Below are positions 18,516-26,085 of a stretch of 64,000 nt of DNA, one piece after another; within the stretch, counting starts at the first letter, position 1; each line of letters starts with the position of its first letter. Under the pieces are notes generated by a model, which had not been told where the DNA came from, made no database searches, and was given only the letters and a program-made list of their open reading frames with translations. The DNA is from Flavobacteriaceae bacterium (lineage in GTDB: Bacteria > Bacteroidota > Bacteroidia > Flavobacteriales > Weeksellaceae). Location: contig JAAYKY010000056.1 of assembly GCA_012522185.1 (NCBI GenBank), forward strand, positions 1 through 64,000, read 5' to 3'. The translations under genes were made by a program, and so were the position numbers.

Positions 18516-19283
18516 TTATTCTGCTTTATTTGTGTCTTCCGCTTGAACTTCTGCTGTTTCAGCTTTTGGTTCTTCTTTGCTTTTATCTTTTTCAGCTTTT
18601 CTTGCAGACAAACCTTCTTTGATAGCATCGGTAACATGCTGTAAGATGATATCAACTGATTTTGAAGCGTCATCGTTCGCAGGAATTGGGAAATCTGCTT
18701 CACGTGGATCGGTATTTGTATCGACCATTGCAAAAATCGGAATACCTAATTTTTGTGCTTCTGCTACTGCAATATGTTCTCTTACAGTATCTACAATGAA
18801 TACAGCAGATGGGATACGCGTCATATCTGAAATAGAACCCAAGTCTTTTTCAAGTTTTGCTCTCTGACGGTCAACTTGTAGTCTTTCTTTTTTGGAAAGT
18901 GTCTCAAAGGTTCCGTCTTTTTTCATACGATCGATTGAGTTCATCTTCTTCACCGCTTTACGGATCGTTACGAAGTTCGTAAGCATACCTCCCATCCATC
19001 GTTCAGTGATGTAAGGCATCCCTACAGATTCTGCATGTTTTGCTACTACTTCTTTTGCTTGTTTTTTGGTTGCTACGAATAGGATTTTACGTCCTGAAGA
19101 AGCGATTTTCCCCAAAGCATTGGAAGCCTCTTCTAATTTCACAGCTGTTTTGTGAAGGTCGATGATGTGGATTCCGTTTTTCTCCATAAAGATATAAGGA
19201 GCCATGTTCGGATTCCATTTTCTTGTCAGGTGACCGAAGTGTACTCCGGCTTCCAACAATTCTTTTACATTTGCTTTTGCCAT
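18516..19283 (-). CDS. rpsB: 30S ribosomal protein S2
   Basis: 255 residues. Seen: the S2 start VKELLEAGVHFGHLTRKWNPNM, IHIIDLHKT, MLTNFVTIRKAVKKM, and the second signature PSAVFIVDTVREHIAVAEAQKLGIP. The tail after ARKAEKDKSKEEPKAE is an acidic and lysine-rich low-complexity extension, common in this group. Transcribed with tsf downstream and probably with rplM-rpsI upstream; a 120-base spacer separates it from rpsI. Confidence 0.98.
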   Translation of the reverse strand: MAKANVKELLEAGVHFGHLTRKWNPNMAPYIFMEKNGIHIIDLHKTAVKLEEASNALGKIASSGRKILFVATKKQAKEVVAKHAESVGMPYITERWMGGMLTNFVTIRKAVKKMNSIDRMKKDGTFETLSKKERLQVDRQRAKLEKDLGSISDMTRIPSAVFIVDTVREHIAVAEAQKLGIPIFAMVDTNTDPREADFPIPANDDASKSVDIILQHVTDAIKEGLSARKAEKDKSKEEPKAETAEVQAEDTNKAE

Positions 19284-19403
19284 TTTCTTTGTTTTTTAGT
19301 TTACGTTCCGCTTATTCAGCAAGCAATGTTTGAGTGGTTGAGACGATCGCGCCAAAAACATTTAGATGCTAAACCAACCGGAAAATGGATTGAATAATAG
19401 ATA

Positions 19404-19790
19404 TTAACGTTTTGAGAACTGGAATTTCTTACGGGCTTTCTTCTGACCGTATTTCTTTCTTTCAACCATACGTGGATCACGCGTTAAAAGACCTTCCGGT
19501 TTCAATTGGGTTCTAAAGTCAGCGTCAATATCGCAAAGTGCTCTTGAGATCCCTAAACGGATAGCTTCTGCTTGCCCGGTGTTACCTCCACCGAAAACCT
19601 TTACGTCAACGTTGTACTTTCCTTTTGTACCTGTAATAGCCAATGGTTGCTCTACTTTGTACTGTAAAACACCCGTAGTGAAATAGTCTTTCAACTCACG
19701 GCCATTGATGTAGATTTCGCCGTTTCCTTCTTGCAAATAAACTCTTGCAACAGAAGTTTTTCTTCGGCCAATTTTGTGAACGATTGCCAT
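19404..19790 (-). CDS. rpsI: 30S ribosomal protein S9
   Basis: 128 residues. It contains [16 protein letters not shown], the central signature [19 protein letters not shown], and the basic tail [17 protein letters not shown] that reaches the P-site tRNA. It starts three bases after the rplM stop, the classic L13-S9 pair. Confidence 0.98.
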   Translation of the reverse strand: MAIVHKIGRRKTSVARVYLQEGNGEIYINGRELKDYFTTGVLQYKVEQPLAITGTKGKYNVDVKVFGGGNTGQAEAIRLGISRALCDIDADFRTQLKPEGLLTRDPRMVERKKYGQKKARKKFQFSKR

Positions 19791-19793
19791 AAT

Positions 19794-20249
19794 TTATAAA
19801 TATGCTTTAATGTCTATTGATTTCGGTTTTTGCCCCTGATGAGGATGCTCATCTCCTGAATAAACGTAAACGTTAGACAAGATTTGGCTCCCCAATTTAT
19901 TTTTTGGAAGCATCCCTTTTACTGCTTTCTCAATCAAACGAATTGGATCTTTGTCAAACAACTGCTGAGCTGTCAAACTTCTCTGCCCACCTGGGTGACC
20001 CGTGTGACGGATGTATAACTTCTCGTCCCATTTCTTTCCGGTCAACTGAATTTTATCAGCATTTAATACCACTACATAATCTCCACAATCAGCATGAGGA
20101 GTAAAACTTGTTTTATGCTTTCCTCTTGCCAATTTAGCAACGCCTGATGCCAATCTACCTAAACTTAGACCAGCAGCATCTACTTGAATCCACTCCTTTT
20201 GTGCGGTTTCCTTGTTAGCTGATATTGTTTTATAACTCAACGTATCCAC
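19794..20249 (-). CDS. rplM: 50S ribosomal protein L13
   Basis: 151 residues from the GTG at 20249 (VDTLSYKTISANKETAQKEW). The frame is open up to 20372, but a consensus promoter at 20299-20330 lies inside that extension and L13 of this length is normal for the group, so the GTG is the best start. Seen: WIQVDAAGLSLGRLAS, GDYVVVLNADKIQLTG, and the carboxy signature AVKGMLPKNKLG. First gene of the ribosomal block. Confidence 0.96.
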   Translation of the reverse strand: MDTLSYKTISANKETAQKEWIQVDAAGLSLGRLASGVAKLARGKHKTSFTPHADCGDYVVVLNADKIQLTGKKWDEKLYIRHTGHPGGQRSLTAQQLFDKDPIRLIEKAVKGMLPKNKLGSQILSNVYVYSGDEHPHQGQKPKSIDIKAYL

Positions 20250-20298
20250 TGTATTGATTTTTAATAATTTATATATTCTGAATGAAAAATTCGGGTTG

Positions 20299-20330
20299 CA
20301 AATGTAGGAATAGATTTTCATTTTTACAAA
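20299..20330 (-). promoter_or_regulatory. Consensus promoter of rplM-rpsI-rpsB-tsf
   Basis: The minus strand reads TTTG (20330-20327), 20 bases, TACATTTG (20306-20299): a full match to both Bacteroidota boxes with a spacer of 20 instead of 19. It gives a leader of about 43 bases to the rplM GTG, room for a small autoregulatory structure that I could not define. Confidence 0.75.
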
Positions 20331-20526
20331 TGAGTTTTGTAATTTATTGAAAACCTTTTCATAAGACTTCATGAAATTTTCACAAATGAAACTGCAAACA
20401 CAGTCAGAATTTAATTTCGGGCAAAACTAATCCTTTCTACTTAGAAAACAATAAGCTTTCTCATTTATTCCTCCTTTCATTTCAGAGAATTCTCTACGAG
20501 CCAATTTCTTTTTCAATCATATTTAC

Positions 20527-20534
20527 TATTTTTG
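20527..20534 (+). promoter_or_regulatory. -10 element of the E1 gene
   Basis: TATTTTTG matches TAnnTTTG; a TTTC at 20505-20508 with 18-base spacing could serve as -33. The leader to the ATG at 20564 would be about 25 bases and is made of repeated TATA-like steps. Confidence 0.5.
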
Positions 20535-20563
20535 CCCTCAACTATATATTATATATTATAGAT

Positions 20564-22978
20564 ATGCAAACACTATCAGAAAACAAGCTTTCATTTCAAG
20601 AATTCAAATTCCAGATACTTAACGATTATAAAACCGCTATAATTTCACGCGAAACAAGTCTTTTAGGAAGACGGGAAGTTCTCACCGGAAAAGCTAAATT
20701 CGGAATTTTTGGCGATGGAAAAGAATTGCCCCAAATCGCCATGGCGCATGTATTTAAAAACGGAGACTTCCGTTCCGGGTACTATCGCGACCAAACTTTT
20801 ATGTTTGCAATCGGGCAATTAAAAATTGAAGAATTTTTTGCGCAATTATATGCCAACACCAATTTGGAAAAAGAACCAGCCTCAGGTGGACGTCAGATGA
20901 CTTCGCATTTTGCTACTCGTTCCTTGAATGAAGACGGTTCTTGGAAAAAATTAACCGAACAGAAAAATTCTAGTTCCGACATCTCGCCAACTTCCGGGCA
21001 GATGCCTCGATTGCTGGGACTTGCGCAAGCTTCAAAATTTTATAGAAACCACCCAGATGCAGATCTGGAAAATAATTTCTCCTTTTCAGGAAACGAAATC
21101 GCTTTCGGAACCATTGGAGACGCCAGTACTTCGGAAGGACCGTTTTGGGAAACCATCAATGCGGCCGGTGTTTTACAAGTTCCCATGATCATTTCCATCT
21201 GGGACGACGGTTATGGGATTTCCGTTCCCGCCAAATACCAACGCACCAAATCCAATTTGAGTGAACTTCTTTCCGGATTTCAGCGTGACGAAGAACGCGG
21301 ATATGAAATCATAACCGTTAAAGCATGGGATTACCCAGGGTTAATTGATGCGTATCAACGTGCCGAAAAACTGGCAAGAGAAGAACATATCCCTTGCATC
21401 GTTCACGTCAGAGAATGTACGCAGCCACAGGGGCACTCTACTTCGGGTTCTCACGAACGTTACAAATCGGAAGAAAGACTGAACTGGGAAAAGGAATTTG
21501 ACGGAATTACAAAATTCAAAGAATGGATTTTGAATTTTGATGCCGGTGAGGAAAAAATCGCAACGACTGAAGAACTAGAAACCCTAGAAACCGAAGCCAA
21601 AAAAGAAGTAAAATCCGCTCAGAAACAAGCTTGGGAAGATTATTTAAATCCGCTTCTGGAATTGAAAAATACGGCTTTGGGCTTATTAGAAAATTTAGCA
21701 AATCAAAGTCCCAACAAATCTTTTATCGAAACCGAAATCAATTCATTAAAAGCCAAACAAACTCCTTTCAAAAAAGATATTTATTCGGTGATTAGAAAAG
21801 CTTTCCGACTGACGCGAGGTGAAAATAACTCAGCTAAAACCGAACTGAAAAATTGGTACGATGGTCGAATGAAAATCGAGGAAGATGTTTATTCGTCACA
21901 TTTACACAGTCAATCGCAATGGAGCGCTTCGAATGTTCAGAAAATCGATCCTGAATTTTCCGATCAACTGGAGGACGGACGTGTAGTATTGAGAGATAAT
22001 TTTGATAAAATATTTGAGAAATATTCAAACGTCTTGGTTTTTGGTGAGGACGCCGGAAACATCGGTGACGTAAATCAAGGCCTGGAAGGACTTCAGGCAA
22101 AATACGGCGAAAGCAAAGTGGCCGACACCGGAATTCGTGAAGCTACGATTTTGGGACAAGGCATCGGGATGGCGATGCGAGGACTTCGTCCGATTGCGGA
22201 AATTCAATACCTTGATTATGTTCTCTATGCTTTACAACTGATGTCTGATGACTTGTCAACGGTTCTATACCGTACAAAAGGTGGACAAAAAGCGCCGGTC
22301 ATAATTCGTACGCGTGGTCACCGTTTGGAAGGAATTTGGCACGCTGGATCACCGATGGGTGGTATTTTAAATTTGGTACGTGGAATGTACGTTTTGGTTC
22401 CTCGTGATTTGACCAAAGCAGCCGGATTCTACAACACATTGTTACAATGTGACGAACCGGCGATCGTAGTAGAAAGCTTGAACGGATACCGATTGAAAGA
22501 AAAAATGCCAACAAATTTAGGAGAATTTACTACGCCAATCGGTGAAGTAGAAATCACCAAAGAAGGTTCCGATGTGACTTTGGTGACTTATGGTTCTACT
22601 TGGCGCATTGTAACTGAAGCTGCCAAAGAATTGGCACAATTGGGGATTGATGCAGAAGTAATTGATATTCAGTCTTTGTTACCTTTTGACATCAAACAAG
22701 ATATCGTAAAAAGTTTGCAAAAAACCAATCGTTTGGTGGTAATTGACGAAGATGTTCCGGGAAGCGCTTCGGCTTTCATTTTGCAACAAATTCTGGAAGA
22801 ACAAAACGGCTATTTCCATTTGGATAGTAAGCCCTTGACTATTACAGCCAAACCACATCGTCCGGCTTATGCAACGGATGGGGATTATTTTTCTAAACCA
22901 TCTGTAGATGATGTTGTAGAGAAGGTTTACGATTTGATGCGGGAAGCAAAACCGAATGATTTTCCGGAGTTGTTTTAG
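20564..22978 (+). CDS. Fused 2-oxo acid dehydrogenase E1, alpha and beta
   Basis: 804 residues. The amino part (to about 430) is an E1-alpha with the thiamine diphosphate motif starting GDASTSEGPFWETINAAG; the motif end reads WDDGYGIS where most E1-alpha have NNxYGIS. From about residue 465 comes the E1-beta (VLRDNFDKIFEKY, VFGEDAGNIGDVNQGLEGLQ, DTGIREATILGQGIGMAMRGLRPIAEIQY, and VIDEDVPGSASAFILQQI). The fused protein would be the E1 of a branched-chain or related 2-oxo acid dehydrogenase; E2 and E3 are not nearby. Such fusions are typical for this phylum. The precise substrate is not decided by the sequence. Confidence 0.9.
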   Translation: MQTLSENKLSFQEFKFQILNDYKTAIISRETSLLGRREVLTGKAKFGIFGDGKELPQIAMAHVFKNGDFRSGYYRDQTFMFAIGQLKIEEFFAQLYANTNLEKEPASGGRQMTSHFATRSLNEDGSWKKLTEQKNSSSDISPTSGQMPRLLGLAQASKFYRNHPDADLENNFSFSGNEIAFGTIGDASTSEGPFWETINAAGVLQVPMIISIWDDGYGISVPAKYQRTKSNLSELLSGFQRDEERGYEIITVKAWDYPGLIDAYQRAEKLAREEHIPCIVHVRECTQPQGHSTSGSHERYKSEERLNWEKEFDGITKFKEWILNFDAGEEKIATTEELETLETEAKKEVKSAQKQAWEDYLNPLLELKNTALGLLENLANQSPNKSFIETEINSLKAKQTPFKKDIYSVIRKAFRLTRGENNSAKTELKNWYDGRMKIEEDVYSSHLHSQSQWSASNVQKIDPEFSDQLEDGRVVLRDNFDKIFEKYSNVLVFGEDAGNIGDVNQGLEGLQAKYGESKVADTGIREATILGQGIGMAMRGLRPIAEIQYLDYVLYALQLMSDDLSTVLYRTKGGQKAPVIIRTRGHRLEGIWHAGSPMGGILNLVRGMYVLVPRDLTKAAGFYNTLLQCDEPAIVVESLNGYRLKEKMPTNLGEFTTPIGEVEITKEGSDVTLVTYGSTWRIVTEAAKELAQLGIDAEVIDIQSLLPFDIKQDIVKSLQKTNRLVVIDEDVPGSASAFILQQILEEQNGYFHLDSKPLTITAKPHRPAYATDGDYFSKPSVDDVVEKVYDLMREAKPNDFPELF

Positions 22979-23003
22979 TTGATAATATTTTTAAAAAATA
23001 GTG

Positions 23004-23030
23004 AAATCCGTCCTTCGAGGCGGATTTTTA
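23004..23030 (+). terminator. Intrinsic terminator after the E1 gene
   Basis: Arms AAATCCGTC (23004-23012) and GGCGGATTT (23019-23027) with loop CTTCGA and then a short T-run. It lies 25 bases past the stop. Confidence 0.75.
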
Positions 23031-23049
23031 TTTGGATGAACTGAAAAGA

Positions 23050-23235
23050 TTTGCGTGAGGGATGGAGGCTTTGTTTGACTTCGTCGAACCACTTCGTTAG
23101 GTTTGAGCTCTTTCTTTTTGTTGCCTGAGGCTCTCGAAGGTAACAAAAGAAAAGCGAGTGCCGAGAGCCCGACCACGTTGCGGTAGAATTGTAAATTTAT
23201 TCAGCTTTTGAATCGCAACGGGGACACGCCCAAAT
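23050..23235. repeat. Structured intergenic repeat-like element
   Basis: A 186-base block of untypical composition fills the spacer between the E1 terminator and the CDF stop. It starts GCGTGAGGGATGGAGG and ends GGGGACACGCCC. Inside are a long hairpin (TTTCTTTTTGTTGCCT at 23111-23126 with AGGTAACAAAAGAAAA at 23138-23153) and an outer pair GTTGCG (23177-23182) / CGCAAC (23214-23219), with GAGAGCCCGACC between. It resembles dispersed intergenic elements that I recall from flavobacterial genomes with the same GTGAGGGATGGAG, AGCCCGACC and CACGCCC blocks. Only one copy is in this window, so repeat status is from memory. Confidence 0.6.
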
Positions 23236-23237
23236 CA

Positions 23238-24116
23238 TCAATACACCTCTACCCGATCCGGTTCGGTATGAACCAAAACATCAGCGACTTGTGGGATTTT
23301 TCTTTGGATTTCATCTTTTAAATCGTGGGCAATTTTGTGTCCTTCGATGACCGAAACCGTTCCGTCCACAATCATATGGAGATCTACATAATAATCCATT
23401 CCCATTTTGCGAACGTGGCATTTTTCGGTATCAATTACACCCGGAACCGTGATTGCTATTTCACGAATTTTACGGATCAAATCATCATAAATCTGTTCGT
23501 CAGAAATTTCGCTCAAAACCGGTTTGAAGATTTTATAGGCGTTGAAAATGATAATTCCCGAAGCCAGAAGCGCCGCCACATCGTCCGCTGCTTCATATCC
23601 TTCGCCCAGAAAAATGGCAAAGGCAATTCCGATAAACGCCATCACCGAAGTAATCGCATCGCTGCGATGGTGCCAGGCATCGGCTTTCAGCGAGGAACTA
23701 TTGGTCTGTCTGCTTTTTTTGATGACATACTGAAAGGAAAGTTCTTTGAACAAAATAATTCCGCCCAAAACATAAAGCGTGAAAACTTTGGGTCCTTCGT
23801 GCGGCGTTTTGATATTCTGAATGCTTTCGTAAGCGATTACTGTAGCGGAAACCACCAAAAAACCAATCACTGCAAAAGTGGACAAAGTTTCAAAACGGCC
23901 GTGACCATAAGGATGATTTTCATCGGGCGGTCTTGTGGAGTATTTGAGTCCGGTCCAAACCAAAACCGACGAAAACACATCGGCAGTGGACTCAATCGCA
24001 TCCGCAATCAGAGCATAGGAATTCCCGAAAACTCCGGCAAGGAATTTTATGATGGCAAAAAGGACATTGCCAACGATGCTGAAAACGGAAGTCCGAAGGG
24101 CTGTTTTGGATCTCAT
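23238..24116 (-). CDS. Cation diffusion facilitator (CDF) metal transporter
   Basis: 292 residues. Residues 1-200 hold the six membrane helices with the metal site motifs ADAIESTADVFSS and KADAWHHRSDAITSVMAFIG, and the family signature HPYGHGRFETLS between helices. The last 80 residues are the cytoplasmic metallochaperone-like domain (VPGVIDTEKCHVRKMGMDYYVDLHMIVDG and HTEPDR). It would export Zn, Fe, Mn or a similar divalent ion by proton antiport; the metal cannot be fixed. It is bordered on both sides by structured repeats. Confidence 0.92.
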   Translation of the reverse strand: MRSKTALRTSVFSIVGNVLFAIIKFLAGVFGNSYALIADAIESTADVFSSVLVWTGLKYSTRPPDENHPYGHGRFETLSTFAVIGFLVVSATVIAYESIQNIKTPHEGPKVFTLYVLGGIILFKELSFQYVIKKSRQTNSSSLKADAWHHRSDAITSVMAFIGIAFAIFLGEGYEAADDVAALLASGIIIFNAYKIFKPVLSEISDEQIYDDLIRKIREIAITVPGVIDTEKCHVRKMGMDYYVDLHMIVDGTVSVIEGHKIAHDLKDEIQRKIPQVADVLVHTEPDRVEVY

Positions 24117-24124
24117 TATAAAAA

Positions 24125-24155
24125 AACCTGTCAGGTTTCGGAAACCTGACAGGTT
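24125..24155. repeat. Nested perfect palindrome between pruA and the CDF gene
   Basis: Arms AACCTGTCAGGTTTC and GAAACCTGACAGGTT are perfect inverted copies around a single G (24140). Each arm is itself palindromic (AACCTG-T-CAGGTT and AACCTG-A-CAGGTT), so two small cruciforms nest in a large one. It lies eight bases upstream of the CDF start and 15 past the pruA stop, and could act as terminator of pruA. I recall near-identical hairpins scattered in Bacteroidota genomes, but only one copy is here. Confidence 0.8.
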
Positions 24156-24169
24156 AGTATTTCGTTAAT

Positions 24170-25801
24170 TTAGTCTTTCGCTAAAAACGGATATCGGTAA
24201 TCTTTTGCCGGAACAAAAGTTTCTTTTACCGTACGAACGGAAACCCAGCGCAATAAGTTCATTGCAGAACCGGCTTTATCATTGGTTCCTGAACCTCTCG
24301 CACCTCCGAACGGCTGTTGTCCTACAACGGCTCCTGTTGGTTTATCATTGATATAGAAATTCCCGGCGGCATTTTCCAATGCTTTGATAGCGTAGTTCAT
24401 AGCATAACGATCTTTGGAAAAAACGGCTCCGGTTAAGGCATAGTCGGAAGTTGAATCTACCAATTCCAATGTTTTTTCCCAGTTTTTGTCTTCAAAAACA
24501 TAAACCGTCAAAATCGGGCCGAAGATTTCTTCCACCATACTTTCATAATGGGGATCTGAAGCCAAAATCACCGTTGGTTCTACAAAATATCCGACTTTTT
24601 TGTCGCATTTTCCTCCGAAAATTATTTCTGCATTTTTAGATTTTTTTGCACGATCAATGTAGCCTTTGCATTTGTCGAAAGAGTTTTCATCGATTACAGC
24701 CGTTACAAAATTGGAGAAATCTTCAGGCGATCCCATCGTGATGGTTTCCAATGCCTTTTTCATTTCTTTTTCCACTTTCGGCCATAAAGATTTTGAAATA
24801 TAAGCTCTTGAAGCCGCCGAGCATTTTTGTCCTTGGTATTCAAAAGCACCTCGAACCAATGCTGTCGCAACTTCCTGCGCATCGGCCGATTTGTGTGCTA
24901 CGACGAAGTCTTTTCCTCCGGTTTCGCCCACAATTCGCGGATAAGTTTTATGAATTTGAATGTTGTCACCGATTTGTTTCCACAAGGATTTGAAAACTCC
25001 GGTTGAACCCGTGAAATGCAATCCTGCAAAATCAGGGTGTTCGATTACGGTTTTGGCAGTTTCAGCTCCACCGGTCAACACCATATTGATAACGCCGTCC
25101 GGCAAGCCTGCTTCTCTGAAGACTTCCATGATCACTTGAGCGGAATAAACCTGTTTATCAGAAGGTTTCCAAACCACCACATTTCCCATCAAAGCCATCG
25201 AAGCCGGAAGGTTTCCGGAAATAGCTGTAAAGTTAAACGGTGTGATGGCAAAAGTAAATCCTTCTAACGGACGATATTCCACACGGTTCCAAACGCCTTC
25301 CGAAGAAATCGGTTGGTCGGAATAGATTTGCGTCATGAACTCTACGTTGAAGCGTAAAAAGTCAATCAACTCACAAGCCGAGTCGATTTCTGCCTGAAAA
25401 GCATTTTTGGATTGACCGATCATCGTCGCGGCATTGATTCTTGCGCGATAAGGCCCTGCCAACAAATCAGCTGCTTTCAGGAAAATGGCTGCACGGTTTT
25501 CCCAGGACATATCGGCCCAGTTCTTTCTCGCTTTCAAAGCAGCATCAATCGCATCTTTCACATCTTTTTGGGTTCCTTTGTGGAAATAACCTACGATGTG
25601 CTGATGATCATGAGGCGGCGTAATCGGTCTTTTATCTCCCGATTTTACGACTTTGCTTCCTATATATTGAGGAACTTCGATTTGCTGTTTGTACATCTTT
25701 TTATACGTAGCAAGCAATTCTTCGCGTTCCGGTGTTCCCGGCGCATAAGACAAAACTTCTTCATTGGCTACAAAGGGTACCTGATAAATTCCTTTTGGCA
25801 T
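24170..25801 (-). CDS. pruA: L-glutamate gamma-semialdehyde dehydrogenase (P5C dehydrogenase)
   Basis: 543 residues from the ATG at 25801; the frame runs 17 codons further upstream, but the -10 element at 25842-25849 falls inside that part and the conserved protein begins MPKGIYQVPF. It oxidises glutamate semialdehyde (from proline) to glutamate with NAD. Seen: FAITPFNFTAISGNLPASMALMGN, FTGSTGVF, the general-base Glu in VGETGGKDFV, the catalytic Cys in YQGQKCSAASRAYIS, and EEIFGPILTVYVF. It is the monofunctional long form. No proline dehydrogenase lies next to it. Confidence 0.95.
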   Translation of the reverse strand: MPKGIYQVPFVANEEVLSYAPGTPEREELLATYKKMYKQQIEVPQYIGSKVVKSGDKRPITPPHDHQHIVGYFHKGTQKDVKDAIDAALKARKNWADMSWENRAAIFLKAADLLAGPYRARINAATMIGQSKNAFQAEIDSACELIDFLRFNVEFMTQIYSDQPISSEGVWNRVEYRPLEGFTFAITPFNFTAISGNLPASMALMGNVVVWKPSDKQVYSAQVIMEVFREAGLPDGVINMVLTGGAETAKTVIEHPDFAGLHFTGSTGVFKSLWKQIGDNIQIHKTYPRIVGETGGKDFVVAHKSADAQEVATALVRGAFEYQGQKCSAASRAYISKSLWPKVEKEMKKALETITMGSPEDFSNFVTAVIDENSFDKCKGYIDRAKKSKNAEIIFGGKCDKKVGYFVEPTVILASDPHYESMVEEIFGPILTVYVFEDKNWEKTLELVDSTSDYALTGAVFSKDRYAMNYAIKALENAAGNFYINDKPTGAVVGQQPFGGARGSGTNDKAGSAMNLLRWVSVRTVKETFVPAKDYRYPFLAKD

Positions 25802-25841
25802 AACTTGTTTATTTTGTTGTTTTTGAACTAATTTTGAAATG

Positions 25842-25849
25842 CAAAGGTA
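25842..25849 (-). promoter_or_regulatory. -10 element of pruA
   Basis: The minus strand reads TACCTTTG, a full match to TAnnTTTG. No good TTTG is found at -33. The leader to the ATG at 25801 would be about 35 bases. Confidence 0.5.
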
Positions 25850-26017
25850 CAAAGGAAAATGTTTAATGTTTTATTATTTATGAAAACTTAAAGCCCAACT
25901 GTTTGTATGCTAAAATCCTTCTTTATTCTCTTTGGAATATTAGCATTAAGTTAACCTTGCATTGGTTTAAACTCCTCAAATTTGCAGGGTACAAGTTTTG
26001 TCCTCATGTGTGTTAGT

Positions 26018-26054
26018 AAAGGAGCTGAATTAATTGCATTCAACTCCTTTTTTT
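26018..26054 (+). terminator. Intrinsic terminator without an obvious upstream gene
   Basis: Arms AAAGGAGCTGAAT (26018-26030) and ATTCAACTCCTTT (26038-26050) with one internal C/A mismatch, followed by seven T in total. On this strand nothing longer than a 15-codon frame (25907-25954) lies between pruA and this hairpin. Confidence 0.7.
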
Positions 26055-26063
26055 GTATTTTTG
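26033..26063 (+). promoter_or_regulatory. Promoter of the M49-like lipoprotein gene
   Basis: ATTG (26033-26036), 19 bases, TATTTTTG (26056-26063): consensus spacing with one mismatch in the -33 box. The -33 box lies in the loop of the preceding terminator. The leader to the ATG at 26086 is about 18 bases. Confidence 0.6.
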
Positions 26064-26085
26064 AGATTCAATTAATCCAAAAATA

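Noticed and set aside
19284-19403. tRNA-Ser-like D arm (GAGTGGTTGA) in the rpsB-rpsI spacer
   Set aside because: Only the ten D-arm bases match; there is no anticodon stem, T arm or acceptor pairing in the surrounding sequence.
20250-20372. Longer L13 protein starting at 20372
   Set aside because: A consensus promoter lies inside the extension and L13 of 151 residues from the GTG is normal.
23325-24149. 274-codon open frame opposite the CDF transporter gene
   Set aside because: It mirrors the codon pattern of the CDF gene, is rich in His, Asn and Arg without any domain, and the opposite strand has clear CDF motifs.
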